From Acrocarpospora macrocephala (lineage in GTDB: Bacteria > Actinomycetota > Actinomycetes > Streptosporangiales > Streptosporangiaceae): a stretch of DNA of 64,000 nt. The stretch lies in NCBI RefSeq assembly GCF_009687865.1, contig NZ_BLAE01000054.1, positions 1 through 64,000 on the forward strand. The letters are read 5' to 3'. Below, piece after piece: positions 41,884 through 50,723 of this stretch. The notes under the pieces were generated by a model. It was given only the letters and a program-made list of their open reading frames with translations, made no database searches and was not told the DNA's origin. The position numbers and the translations under genes are program-made. Positions within the stretch are counted from its first letter, which is position 1; every line of letters begins with the position of its first letter.

Positions 41884-42852
41884 ATGGCCACGCGTGCCCC
41901 GGACCGCCCGGCCGCGCCGCCGCGTCCCCCCGGGAAACGGCGCAGGTTCAACGGGCGCCACTGGCGCTACCAGGCCGACGTCAAAGGCTCGCCGTATGCC
42001 TACGTCGCGCCGTTCTTTCTGCTGTTCTGCGCCTTCGGGCTGTTCCCGCTGCTCTACACGGCCTGGGTCAGCCTGCACGAGTGGACGCTGCTCCAGGACG
42101 AGCACGAGTTCCTCGGCCTGGACAACTTCATCGCGGTCGTCCAGGACTCCTACTTCTGGAACGCCACCTTCAACACGCTGTCGATCGGGTTCCTGTCCAC
42201 CGCGCCGCAGCTGCTGCTGGCGATCTGGCTGGCACATCTGCTGAACCGGCCACTGCGGGCGCAGACGCTGTTCCGAGTCACGTTGCTGCTGCCCAACGTG
42301 ACCAGCGTGGTCGCCGTGGTGGTCATCTTCAGCCAGATCTTCGGGCGCGACTTCGGGCTGCTCAACTGGGTGTTGTCGCTGTTCGGGGCCGGGGAGATCG
42401 ACTGGCGGGCCGGGACGGGCACCTCGCACATCGCCATCTCGACCATGATCATGTGGCGGTGGACGGGGTATAACGCGCTCATTCTGCTGGCGGCCATGCA
42501 GGCCGTACCCAGAGAGCTGTATGAGGCGGCCACCATCGACGGCGCGAGCAATCTCACCCAGCTGCGCAAGATCACCATTCCGATGATCCGGCCGACGATG
42601 ATCTTCGTGGTGATCACCTCGACCATCGGCGCCATGCAGATCTTCGCCGAGCCGCTGCTGTTCGGCGCCTACAGCGTGACCGGCGGTCAGGACCGGCAAT
42701 ACCAGACGCTGGCGCTGTTCATCTACGAGAACTTCGCCCGCCTGGACTTCGGCTACGCCTCGGCCATCTCCTGGATGATGTTCCTGTTCATCATCGTGAT
42801 CGCCGGGATCAACTTCCTGCTGACCAGCAGGACGAAGGGGGATCTGCGATGA
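41884..42852 (+). CDS. Sugar ABC transporter permease (CebF/MalF-like)
   Basis: This protein of 322 residues has six membrane helices after a basic N-terminal tail (PPGKRRRFNGRHWRYQ). The EAA loop is VPRELYEAATIDGASNLTQLRKITIPMIRP, as required for ATPase contact. ATG 41884 follows AAAGGAGCGGGT. It overlaps the next permease by ATGA. No ATPase gene is present in this locus, so a shared MsiK-like ATPase elsewhere is expected, as is known for actinobacterial CebEFG systems. Confidence 0.94.
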   Translation: MATRAPDRPAAPPRPPGKRRRFNGRHWRYQADVKGSPYAYVAPFFLLFCAFGLFPLLYTAWVSLHEWTLLQDEHEFLGLDNFIAVVQDSYFWNATFNTLSIGFLSTAPQLLLAIWLAHLLNRPLRAQTLFRVTLLLPNVTSVVAVVVIFSQIFGRDFGLLNWVLSLFGAGEIDWRAGTGTSHIAISTMIMWRWTGYNALILLAAMQAVPRELYEAATIDGASNLTQLRKITIPMIRPTMIFVVITSTIGAMQIFAEPLLFGAYSVTGGQDRQYQTLALFIYENFARLDFGYASAISWMMFLFIIVIAGINFLLTSRTKGDLR

Positions 42853-43670
42853 GGGCTGCGAAGGGCATGCGGCTCACCTATCTCACCCTGCTGGGCGTCG
42901 CCTTCTTCACCGCGCTGCCGCTGTATTTCAGTGTCGTGGTGGCCTCCCGGGACAACGCCGCGCTGGCCCAGGTGCCGCCGCCGATGATCCCCGGCGGCAA
43001 CTTCTTCGAGAACATCGGCCGGGTCTTCGAGACCGTGCCGTTCGCGCTGGCCATGCTCAACTCGGTGATCGTGTCCGGGTCCATCGCGGTCGCGGTGATG
43101 TTCCTCTCCACGCTGGCCGGGTTCGCGTTCGCCAAGCTGCGGTTCCGCGGCCGCCAGGCGCTGCTGCTGATCACCGTGGCCACCATGATGGTGCCTTCGC
43201 TGCTCGGCATGATCCCGCTCTACATGCTGATGGTGAAGCTGGAGTGGACCGGCAGCATCTACGCGCTGATCGTGCCGGGCCTGGTCAACGCGTTCGGCGT
43301 GTTCTTCATGACGCAGTACCTGTCCCGCGCGCTGCCCACCGAGCTGCTGGAGGCGGGGCGGGTGGACGGCTGCACCACCTGGGGCCTGGTCTGGCACGTG
43401 GTCTTCCCGGCCGCCCGCCCGGCCGCGGCCGTGCTCGGCATGCTCACGTTCATGAACGCGTGGAACGACTACATGTGGCCGCTGCTCGTGCTCACCCCGG
43501 AGAACCCGACCGTGCAGGTGGCCCTGTCCACGCTCGCCGCGGGTTACGTCAACGACTACGTGATGGGCCTGGCCGGTACGGCACTCGGCACGCTGCCGCT
43601 GGTCCTCGTCTTCGCGTTGCTCGGCAAACACATCATCGGAGGAATCATGCAGGGAGCGGTCAAGGGATGA
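42849..43670 (+). CDS. Sugar ABC transporter permease (CebG/MalG-like)
   Basis: This 273-residue inner-membrane permease has six helices. The EAA loop is LPTELLEAGRVDGCTTWGLVWHVVFPAARP, and NAWNDYMWPLLVL is typical of MalG-type partners. It starts inside the stop of the first permease (ATGA), and its stop in turn overlaps the beta-glucosidase start (ATGA), so expression is tightly coupled. Confidence 0.95.
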   Translation: MRAAKGMRLTYLTLLGVAFFTALPLYFSVVVASRDNAALAQVPPPMIPGGNFFENIGRVFETVPFALAMLNSVIVSGSIAVAVMFLSTLAGFAFAKLRFRGRQALLLITVATMMVPSLLGMIPLYMLMVKLEWTGSIYALIVPGLVNAFGVFFMTQYLSRALPTELLEAGRVDGCTTWGLVWHVVFPAARPAAAVLGMLTFMNAWNDYMWPLLVLTPENPTVQVALSTLAAGYVNDYVMGLAGTALGTLPLVLVFALLGKHIIGGIMQGAVKG

Positions 43671-45091
43671 CGTCGACCATCGAGACTCGGGGGCACGGGA
43701 AGGTCGAGCCCTCGACACAGGGTCATTCCGTGGTCTTTCCGGACGGCTTCATCTGGGGCGCGGCCACCGCCTCCTACCAGATCGAGGGGGCCGCGCGCGA
43801 GGACGGCCGCGGGCCGTCGATCTGGGACACCTTCGCGCGCACGCCCGGACGGGTGGCCGACGGGCACACCGGCGACGTGGCCTGCGATCACTACCACCGC
43901 TACCGGGAGGATGTCGGGTTGATGGCCGGGCTCGGGCTCGGCGTCTACCGGTTCTCCACCGCGTGGCCGCGGATCGTGCCGGACGGGTCCGGGCCGGTCA
44001 ATCCGCGCGGCCTGGACTTCTACGACAAGCTTGTGGACGAGTTGCTGGGGGCGGGGATCACGCCCTATGTCACGCTTTATCACTGGGATCTTCCGCAGAA
44101 TCTGGAGGATCGGGGTGGGTGGGCCAATCGGGATACGGCTTACCGGTTCGGTGATTACGCGCAGGCCGTACATGCGCGGCTTGGGGATCGGGTGCGGACC
44201 TGGACCACCTTGAACGAACCGTGGGTGTCGGCGTTCCTCGGCTACTGCAGCGGGGTGCACGCGCCGGGGCGCCAGTCGGAGGCGGACGCGTTCAAGGCCT
44301 CGCACCACCTGCTGCTCGCGCACGGTCTGGCCGCGCAGGCGCTGACCGGGGAGCTCGCGCTCACCCTCAACCTGGCCCCGGTGGTGACGCCCGCGCAGGC
44401 GCTCGACCCCGCGGCGGAGATCTCCGACGTCGACCGGGAGGCGGTCGACCGGATCGACGCCCTGCTCAACCGGCAGTTCATCGACCCGGCCCTGCGCGGG
44501 ACGTACCCGCCGGAGGTGCTGGAGATCGCGGCCCGGCACGGCGGCCTCGACCACATCAAGGACGGCGATCTGGCGATCATCAACCAGCCGATCGACCTGC
44601 TCGGGATCAACTACTACAACCCGTGCATCGTCGAGGCGGCCCCGGGCACTCCGGCCAACGAGGCATACCCGGGCTCGGAGGGCATCGGCTTCGCCAGCCT
44701 GGACGTGCCGTCCACCGCGATGGGCTGGCCCATCATCCCGTCAGGGCTTTCCTCCCTGCTCGTACGGCTAAGCCAGGACTACCCCGAAGTCGGGCTGATC
44801 GTCACCGAGAACGGCGCCGCCTTCGACGACGTCGTGGTGGGCGACCGGGTCCCGGACGCCGACCGGGTAGCGTACCTGGACGGCCATCTGCGCGCCGCGC
44901 ACGCCGCCATCGAGGCGGGGGCGGATCTGCGGGGTTACCTCGTCTGGTCATTGCTGGACAATTTCGAATGGGCCGAGGGTTACCACCTGAGGTTCGGCAT
45001 CGTCCGCGTCGACTACGGCACTCAGCGCCGCCTGCTCAAGGACAGCGCGCTGTGGTATCGCGGGGTCATCCAGCGAAACGGAATTGCATGA
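43667..45091 (+). CDS. GH1 beta-glucosidase
   Basis: This 474-residue cytoplasmic family 1 glycoside hydrolase has acid/base Glu in TTLNEPWVSAF and nucleophile Glu in GLIVTENGAAFDD. Other conserved segments are GAATASYQIEGA, FSTAWPRIVP, LYHWDLPQNLEDRGGW and VWSLLDNFEWAEGY. It should release glucose from imported cello- or laminari-oligosaccharides. Its start and stop both overlap neighbours by four bases, placing it between the permease and lacI genes in one operon. Confidence 0.96.
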   Translation: MTSTIETRGHGKVEPSTQGHSVVFPDGFIWGAATASYQIEGAAREDGRGPSIWDTFARTPGRVADGHTGDVACDHYHRYREDVGLMAGLGLGVYRFSTAWPRIVPDGSGPVNPRGLDFYDKLVDELLGAGITPYVTLYHWDLPQNLEDRGGWANRDTAYRFGDYAQAVHARLGDRVRTWTTLNEPWVSAFLGYCSGVHAPGRQSEADAFKASHHLLLAHGLAAQALTGELALTLNLAPVVTPAQALDPAAEISDVDREAVDRIDALLNRQFIDPALRGTYPPEVLEIAARHGGLDHIKDGDLAIINQPIDLLGINYYNPCIVEAAPGTPANEAYPGSEGIGFASLDVPSTAMGWPIIPSGLSSLLVRLSQDYPEVGLIVTENGAAFDDVVVGDRVPDADRVAYLDGHLRAAHAAIEAGADLRGYLVWSLLDNFEWAEGYHLRFGIVRVDYGTQRRLLKDSALWYRGVIQRNGIA

Positions 45092-46083
45092 AACGTCCTA
45101 CCTTGGAGGCGGTCGCCGCCAGGGCCGGTGTGTCCAAGTCGACCGTCTCCCGGGTCGTGAACGGCGACACGACGGTCACTCCGGATTTTCGCGAGGTCGT
45201 GCTGCGCGCGGTCAACGAGCTGGGCTACGTGCCCAACTCGGTCGCGCGCAGCCTGGTCACCCAGCGGACCAACTCGATCGCGCTCATCGTCTCCGACCCG
45301 CCCGCCGGGCTGTTCTCCGACGATCCGATGTTCTCCGCCGTGGTCCGGTCCGCCAGCCGGGCCCTGGAGGCGGCCAGCAAGCAGGTCGTTCTGATGCTGG
45401 CGGGCTCGGACGAGAGCCGGTTGCGCGTCCAGGAGTACATCGCCGCCGGGCACGTGGACGGGGTCATGCTGGTGTCCTTCTACGGCGCCGATCCGCTGCC
45501 GGCGGCTCTGGTGCGGATGGGGTTGCCGATCGCGTCCTTCGGGAAGCCGGTGTCGGCGCCTTCGGTGCCGTATGTGGACAACGACAACTATGACGGGGCC
45601 GCGCAGGCGGTCCGGCACCTGCTGGGGCGCGGGCGGCGGCGGATCGCGACGATCTCCGGGCCGCTGGACATGATCGCGGCGCAGGATCGGTTGACCGGCT
45701 ATCGGGACACGCTCCGCGACACCGGGCGGCGGTCGATCATCGCGGTTGGGGACTTCACCCGGGTTTCCGGTGATCAGGCGATGTGCCAGTTGCTTGAGGA
45801 TGATCCGGGGCTGGACGCGGTGTTCGCGGCCAACGATTTAATGGCGATCGGGGCGTTGCGCGCGTTGCGGCAGGCCGGGCGGCGGGTGCCGGACGATGTC
45901 GCGGTGGTCGGATATGACGACATCGAGGCCGCGCTCTACACCGATCCGCCGTTGACGACGGTGCGTAGTCCGATGGCCGCTCAGGCGCTGGCGGTGGTCA
46001 GCCAGCTGCTCGGCCTGTTCGAGGGCGGGTCGACAGATCCGGTGATCATGCCGACGGAACTGGTGGTGAGGGAGTCCAGCTAG
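45088..46083 (+). CDS. LacI-family transcriptional repressor (CebR-like)
   Basis: This 331-residue regulator has helix-turn-helix TLEAVAARAGVSKSTVSRVVNG with a hinge helix (VARSLVTQ), then a periplasmic-binding-like effector domain (DVAVVGYDDIEAALYTDPPLTTV). It is the last gene of the operon, overlapping the beta-glucosidase by ATGA. It probably represses both its own operon and the divergent GH16 gene via the four palindromes at 40121-40375, with a beta-gluco-oligosaccharide as inducer (inference by CebR analogy). Confidence 0.94.
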   Translation: MKRPTLEAVAARAGVSKSTVSRVVNGDTTVTPDFREVVLRAVNELGYVPNSVARSLVTQRTNSIALIVSDPPAGLFSDDPMFSAVVRSASRALEAASKQVVLMLAGSDESRLRVQEYIAAGHVDGVMLVSFYGADPLPAALVRMGLPIASFGKPVSAPSVPYVDNDNYDGAAQAVRHLLGRGRRRIATISGPLDMIAAQDRLTGYRDTLRDTGRRSIIAVGDFTRVSGDQAMCQLLEDDPGLDAVFAANDLMAIGALRALRQAGRRVPDDVAVVGYDDIEAALYTDPPLTTVRSPMAAQALAVVSQLLGLFEGGSTDPVIMPTELVVRESS

Positions 46084-46165
46084 GTCTCACCCTGTAGTAA
46101 GCAAATTCTACCAATTCGAGCTGATATTAGTGGTATTGATGCATTCACGGACGCTTGGGGAGCAT

Positions 46166-47542
46166 ATGTCCGTAAAGCTCGGATTGGTGGACCTGCGGGA
46201 CGCCGAATACTCCTATCTTGACGCGCGGGGGCACGTCTACCTCGATTACACGGGGTCAGGGCTGCCCTCGCGACACCAGATCCGCGCCCACGCCGAACGT
46301 GTCATCGGCGGATGCTACGGGAATCCGCATTCGGAGAATCCCACCTCCAGCGCGGCGACCGCGCTGGTGGATCGCACCCGGGCGGCCATCCTCGCCTATT
46401 TCAACGCCGCACCCGACGAGTACGCGGTGATCTTCACCTCCAACGCCACCGGCGCCTGCCGGTTGGTGGGGGAGGCTTACCCTTTCGGGCCGGACGCCCG
46501 GCTCGTGCTGACCAGTGATAACCACAATTCGGTCAACGGCATTCGGGAGTACGCGCGAGCGCGTGGCGCTGAGGTCACGGCCGTGGGCATGGTCAGCCCT
46601 GAGCTGCGAGTGGACGAAGGGGAACTGCTCTACGCGCTGGACGGGACCCGAGGGCTGCTCGCCTTCCCCGCGCAGAGCAACTTCACCGGAGTGCAGCATC
46701 CGCTTCGGTGGGTCACCGAAGCCCGGGCGCGAGGCTACGACGTGCTGCTCGACGCCGCCGCCTTCGTGCCCGCCAACCGCCTCGACCTCAGCGAGATCCA
46801 TCCCGACTTCGTACCGGTCAGCTGGTACAAAATCTTCGGCTACCCGACCGGCGTCGGCTGCCTGATCGCCCGCCGCGAGGCTTTGTCTCGACTTATCCGG
46901 CCATGGTTCGCGGGTGGAACGATCAAAGCCGTCAGCGCGTACGGCAACTGGCACGTCTTCAACGAGGATGAGAGCGCCTTCGAAGACGGCACCCTCAACT
47001 TCCTCTCCATCCCCGACGTCGAAATCGGCCTCAGCTGGATCTCGAGCATCGGCATCGACGCCATCCACACCCACGTCACCACCCTGACCGGCATCCTCCT
47101 CGACCGCCTCACCACCCTCCGCCACCGCAACGGCGCCCCCTTCGTCAGCGTCTACGGCCCCACCACCACCCGCGACCGCGGCGCCACCGTCACCTTCAAC
47201 TTCCGCACCCCCGACGGCGACATCATCGACGAACGCGACGTCGCCCGCTCCTCCGCCGCCGCCGGCATCTCCCTCCGCACCGGCTGCTTCTGCAACCCCG
47301 GCGCCGGCGAACGCGCCTTCGCCATCGACGAATCCCTCCTCGCCGGCCCCTACTTCCACGCCGACCTAACCCTCGACGACTACCTCCACGCCCTAGGCCT
47401 CCCCAGCGGCGGCGCCGTCCGCGTATCCCTCGGCCTAGCCTCCAACGCAGCAGACATCGACCGCTTCATCGACTTCGCAACAGCGAAATACCTAGACCGA
47501 GTCCCGGACTACGCAGATCTCGCCCCTCGCCTGCGTTGCTGA
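46166..47542 (+). CDS. Class V aminotransferase / molybdenum-cofactor-sulfurase-like PLP enzyme
   Basis: This protein of about 458 residues has the cysteine-desulfurase fold. The start is YLDARGHVYLDYTGSGLPS, PLP Asp/Lys segments are VLLDAAAFVPANRLDL and VPVSWYKIFGYPTGVGCLIAR, and the substrate-Cys loop is SLRTGCFCNPGAGE, characteristic of Mo-cofactor sulfurase N-terminal domains. The C-terminal MOSC domain of the eukaryotic enzyme is absent. Sulfur transfer from cysteine is the likely chemistry, but the acceptor is unknown. ATG 46166 has GGGGAG just upstream; ATG 46139 and GTG 46130 in the same frame are alternatives. Confidence 0.88.
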   Translation: MSVKLGLVDLRDAEYSYLDARGHVYLDYTGSGLPSRHQIRAHAERVIGGCYGNPHSENPTSSAATALVDRTRAAILAYFNAAPDEYAVIFTSNATGACRLVGEAYPFGPDARLVLTSDNHNSVNGIREYARARGAEVTAVGMVSPELRVDEGELLYALDGTRGLLAFPAQSNFTGVQHPLRWVTEARARGYDVLLDAAAFVPANRLDLSEIHPDFVPVSWYKIFGYPTGVGCLIARREALSRLIRPWFAGGTIKAVSAYGNWHVFNEDESAFEDGTLNFLSIPDVEIGLSWISSIGIDAIHTHVTTLTGILLDRLTTLRHRNGAPFVSVYGPTTTRDRGATVTFNFRTPDGDIIDERDVARSSAAAGISLRTGCFCNPGAGERAFAIDESLLAGPYFHADLTLDDYLHALGLPSGGAVRVSLGLASNAADIDRFIDFATAKYLDRVPDYADLAPRLRC

Positions 47543-47591
47543 GATATCCATGTATCGCCGAGGCTCACACGGTGGACGAGGAGTGAGTGGC

Positions 47592-47891
47592 ATGGCCGAG
47601 CGTAAGGCGTGGTCCGAGAAACGTGCCGAGATCATGAGCCGTCCCGGGGCCGGGGCCGCCTACGAGGCCGCCCGGGTCCGTTTCGAACTGGGCGAAGCCG
47701 TACGGCTCCGCCGTGAGGAGCTTGGCCTCACCCAGACCGAGTTGGCCGAGCGGGCGGGGTTGAAGCAGCCGGCTGTGGCGCGGTTCGAGGCGGGTGGCAC
47801 CATGCCCACCATCCCTATGCTGGAACGCCTCGCCGAGGCATTGGAACTGCGCCTCAGCGTGCAACTCCACCCGCTTCGTGAGGCCAGTTAG
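47592..47891 (+). CDS. XRE-family (HigA-like) DNA-binding protein
   Basis: This protein of 99 residues has a Cro/C1-type helix-turn-helix (LRREELGLTQTELAERAGLKQPAVARFEAGG) preceded by a helical arm (WSEKRAEIMSRPGAGAAYEAARVRFELGEA). The pattern is that of HigA/RelB-type antitoxins, but no toxin frame is adjacent. GAGGAG about nine bases upstream supports ATG 47592. It may be an orphan antitoxin or a single regulator. Confidence 0.85.
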   Translation: MAERKAWSEKRAEIMSRPGAGAAYEAARVRFELGEAVRLRREELGLTQTELAERAGLKQPAVARFEAGGTMPTIPMLERLAEALELRLSVQLHPLREAS

Positions 47892-47939
47892 TCGAGCTGG
47901 CACCACAACCGCCCTACCGGAACCCCCGGTACCACTGGA

Positions 47940-48788
47940 CTAGAAGTGCCCGTCGGACGCCATCGACTGGGTGCCGATCACGTCGAGTAGGCGGAGCTTG
48001 TCGGCGGTGTCGGAGACTGGTGGGGCGGTGTAGACGACGAGGCGCAGGTCGGTGCCCGGCACGGTCAGGACGTCGCAATCGAGCGCGAGCGGTCCGACAT
48101 CGGGGTGGTGGATCGTCTTGGTGTTCATCACGTGGGTGCCGACCTCGTGTGAGGTCCACAGCGTGGCGAAGCGGGGGCTGGCGCGCCGCAGGTCGGCGAC
48201 GAGGGAGGTCAGGCCGGGGTCCAGGGGGTAGCGGGCGGTTACGGCCCTGAGGTCGGCGACTGCGGCGAGTTCGAACCTGGCTCCCTGCTCGGCTGAGTGG
48301 GTGATGCGGGTGGGCGCCTCGGTGAAGTGGCACCACAGCACGTTGCGCTCGCGGTCGCGCAGGCCGGAGGGGTCGCCGAGCAGCGCGGCGTACAAGCGGT
48401 TCCACGCGATCAGGGTCCAGGCCGCGTCAAACACGCTGACCGGGGTGCCCTCCATCTGGTCGAGCAGCCGCTGCGCGCTGGGCGTGAGGTGCGACGGCAT
48501 GCGATCGTTCGCGGGCGCGAGCCGCCCCGCCAGCAGGAACAGGTGCCGACGTTCCTGGTCCGACAGCCGCAGTGCGCGTGCCAACGCGGTGATGACCTGT
48601 TCGGACGGTGCCGTCGCCCGGCCCTGCTCGAGGCGGATGATGTAGTCCACCGACATGCCGGCCAGCTGGGCGACCTCCTCGCGCCGCAGCCCGGCCGCCC
48701 GGCGCGCGCGCCCGGCGGGAAGCCCGACCGCGACCGGGTCGATCCGGTCCCGCCAGCGGCGTAGCGCGGCGCCCAGCTCGTTGCTCAT
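47940..48788 (-). CDS. XRE regulator with MmyB-like ligand-binding domain
   Basis: This 282-residue regulator has an N-terminal helix-turn-helix (RRAAGLRREEVAQLAGMSVDYIIRLEQGRA) followed by the MmyB-type domain (VFDAAWTLIAWNRLYAALLGD, RYPLDPGLTSLVADLRRASPRFATLW, HPDVGPLALDCDVLTVPGTDLRLVVYTA). Such proteins often control a divergent SDR gene and sense fatty acids or similar ligands. That arrangement is seen here, with 102 bases between this gene and the SDR. ATG 48788 is preferred; the longer frame to 49109 is antisense. Confidence 0.92.
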   Translation of the reverse strand: MSNELGAALRRWRDRIDPVAVGLPAGRARRAAGLRREEVAQLAGMSVDYIIRLEQGRATAPSEQVITALARALRLSDQERRHLFLLAGRLAPANDRMPSHLTPSAQRLLDQMEGTPVSVFDAAWTLIAWNRLYAALLGDPSGLRDRERNVLWCHFTEAPTRITHSAEQGARFELAAVADLRAVTARYPLDPGLTSLVADLRRASPRFATLWTSHEVGTHVMNTKTIHHPDVGPLALDCDVLTVPGTDLRLVVYTAPPVSDTADKLRLLDVIGTQSMASDGHF

Positions 48789-48890
48789 TCGCCCACCATA
48801 TGGGTGGTGCGCACCCGACTGCCTGGTACCGCCGTTCCCAGGAAGAAGCAGACACTTCCTGCTCGTACGGGCGGCGCCCAGGCTGGGGGC

Positions 48891-49826
48891 ATGACGACGA
48901 CACTTGTCACCGGGGCGAACAGGGGGCTGGGCCTGGAGACCGCCCGCCGCCTGGTCCAGGCCGGGCACGAGGTGTTTCTCGGGGCCCGCGACGCCCGGCG
49001 GGGAGAGGCGGCCGCACGGCGGGCCGGTGGCCGCCCGCTGCTCCTGGACGTCACCAGCGACGACTCCGTGCGAGCGGCGGCGGACCGGGTCCGCGTGGCG
49101 GCCGGGCACCTCGACGTCCTGGTCAACAACGCGGGCGTGATCGGCTCCATCGAGTCAGCTGGCGAGATCACCGCCGCGGACATGCAGGCGTGCTTCGACA
49201 CCAACGTGTTCGGCGTGGTCCGGGTCACGCGCGCGTTCCTGCCGCTGCTCCAGCGGAGCCCGGCGCCCGTCGTGGTGAACGTCAGCAGCGGTCTTGGCTC
49301 GCTGGCCGTCGCGGCCGACCCCGACGCGTACACGGAGGTCGTGCCAGTCTGGGTCCCCGCGCTGGTCTACAGCGCCTCCAAGGCGGCGCTGAACATGGTC
49401 ACGGCGCAGTACGCACACGCATACCCGGCCATGCGGATCAACGCGGTCGACCCCGGGCACACAGCCACCGACTTCAACGGCCACTCCGGCGCGCAGACCG
49501 TGGCGGAGGGCGCGGAGATCATCGTACGCATGGCCATGATCGACAAGGAGGGCCCGACCGGTGGTTACTTCGCCGCGACCGGCCGCTTCCCTGGTAGTCC
49601 GATGCAACGAAAGGAATCCCGCGATGAACAAGCGCCGGGTCGAGATCGTGTTCGATGTCGCGTGCGTGCTTTCCTATCTCGTCTTCACCCGGTACAGCCG
49701 GGCCGCGCAGCGCTACCGCGAGAGTGGCGGCGAGGTCGAGACGGTCTTTCTCCCGTTCCAGCACCGGCCAGACGCCGATCCCGCTGGCGAGCCCCTCTTC
49801 GAGACGCACAAGCGCGACCGCGGTGA
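48891..49826 (+). CDS. Short-chain dehydrogenase/reductase with out-of-frame C-terminal extension
   Basis: This SDR has TGANRGLGLETARRL (cofactor Gly motif), VLVNNAGVIGS, and the catalytic Ser/Tyr/Lys in NVSSGLGS and LVYSASKAALN. It oxidises or reduces an unknown alcohol/ketone. After GGYFAATGRFPG the frame fails to stop and continues 75 residues with Arg-rich, non-native text, overlapping the next gene by about 200 bases. A stop (TAG 49595-49597) occurs one base out of frame, exactly where the family ends (RFPW). One missing C in the TTCCC tract would restore it, so a recent frameshift or sequencing error is likely. Confidence 0.8.
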   Translation: MTTTLVTGANRGLGLETARRLVQAGHEVFLGARDARRGEAAARRAGGRPLLLDVTSDDSVRAAADRVRVAAGHLDVLVNNAGVIGSIESAGEITAADMQACFDTNVFGVVRVTRAFLPLLQRSPAPVVVNVSSGLGSLAVAADPDAYTEVVPVWVPALVYSASKAALNMVTAQYAHAYPAMRINAVDPGHTATDFNGHSGAQTVAEGAEIIVRMAMIDKEGPTGGYFAATGRFPGSPMQRKESRDEQAPGRDRVRCRVRAFLSRLHPVQPGRAALPREWRRGRDGLSPVPAPARRRSRWRAPLRDAQARPR

Positions 49827-50226
49827 GGCCGCCGCGCGCGAGGTCCAGACCATGACAACCTTCGGCGCCGAGGACGGGCTGAAGGTGGACTTCGGGCGCG
49901 TGGTGTCGACCAACACCTTCGACGCCCACCGCCTCATCGCCCAGGCCGCCGCCCAGGGCCGCGGCGAACGGATGGCGGAGCGCCTGTTCCGCGCCTACTT
50001 CACCGACGCGCTCAACGTCGCCGACCACGACATCCTGGTGATGCTGGCCGAGGAAACGGGCGTACGGATGTCCGACGGCGGCGCAACAGAACTGCGCGCC
50101 GAGCTCGACCGCGTACGCGGGCTCGGCTTCACCGCCGACTCGGTCCCCGCCTTCCGCTTCGACACCGGTCTCACGCTCTCCGGCGAACAGCCGGAGGAGG
50201 CCTTCTTCGCCGCGTTCGAGGCCTAG
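49624..50226 (+). CDS. DsbA-family (FrnE-like) oxidoreductase
   Basis: This 200-residue thioredoxin-fold protein with the DsbA helical insert opens MNKRRVEIVFDVACVLSYLV and ends LTLSGEQPEEAFFAAFEA. The usual CPWC active site reads ACVLS, so only the first Cys is present and thiol-disulfide exchange may be impaired. FrnE-like proteins act in polyketide or stress pathways. ATG 49624 follows GAAAGGAATC. It ends in a convergent overlap (CTAG) with the CoA-binding gene. Confidence 0.85.
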   Translation: MNKRRVEIVFDVACVLSYLVFTRYSRAAQRYRESGGEVETVFLPFQHRPDADPAGEPLFETHKRDRGEAAAREVQTMTTFGAEDGLKVDFGRVVSTNTFDAHRLIAQAAAQGRGERMAERLFRAYFTDALNVADHDILVMLAEETGVRMSDGGATELRAELDRVRGLGFTADSVPAFRFDTGLTLSGEQPEEAFFAAFEA

Positions 50227-50723
50227 CGGCGGAGGGCCCATTCGACGGCGGGGCAGCGGTCCATGACTACCTCTAAACCTGCTGCTTGGGCGCGGCGGGC
50301 TGCGGGGATGTCGATGACGTTGAGGGGGAGCCAGACGGCTTTGGCGTGGATGGTGATTGCCTGGGTTATGGCTTCGGGGGCGTGGAGGGAGCGGCGGTAG
50401 ACGGCCACGACGTCTACGGGGGTGGGGATGTCGGTGAGGGTGGGGTAGCCCTTTTCGCCGAGGACGGGCTCGGCGAGGGGGTGCACGGGGATGATGGTCT
50501 TGCCGCGTTGCTGGAGGAGTCTGGCCTGGTCGTACGCGGTTCGGTCGGGGTTGTTGGCTAGTCCGACGAAGGCCCAGGTCTGGGTGTCGTGGAGGAGCCG
50601 CCGGATGACACCCAAGTCGGCGAAACGGTCTTCCATGGTCTCTGCAACATGCGGGATGTCGCGGAACATCCGGATTTCCGGGGCTATTTGGGTGCGGTAC
50701 AGCCCCTCTGGGGGGTTGGTCAT
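50223..50723 (-). CDS. CoA-binding domain protein (YccU-like)
   Basis: This protein of 166 residues has a Rossmann-like CoA-binding domain: WAFVGLANNPDRTAYDQARLLQQRG, PVHPLAEPVLGEKGYPTLTDIP, VDVVAVYRRSLHAPEAI, VWLPLNVIDIPAARRAQAAGLEVVMDRCP. It may be involved in CoA-persulfide or acyl-CoA sensing. The stop shares CTAG with the opposing DsbA-like gene. ATG 50723 is taken as the start; a frame runs on to 51050 but is low quality. Confidence 0.88.
   Translation of the reverse strand: MTNPPEGLYRTQIAPEIRMFRDIPHVAETMEDRFADLGVIRRLLHDTQTWAFVGLANNPDRTAYDQARLLQQRGKTIIPVHPLAEPVLGEKGYPTLTDIPTPVDVVAVYRRSLHAPEAITQAITIHAKAVWLPLNVIDIPAARRAQAAGLEVVMDRCPAVEWALRR

Noticed and set aside
47592-47891. Toxin-antitoxin module
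   Set aside because: The XRE protein looks HigA-like, but no toxin frame lies within 300 bases on either side.
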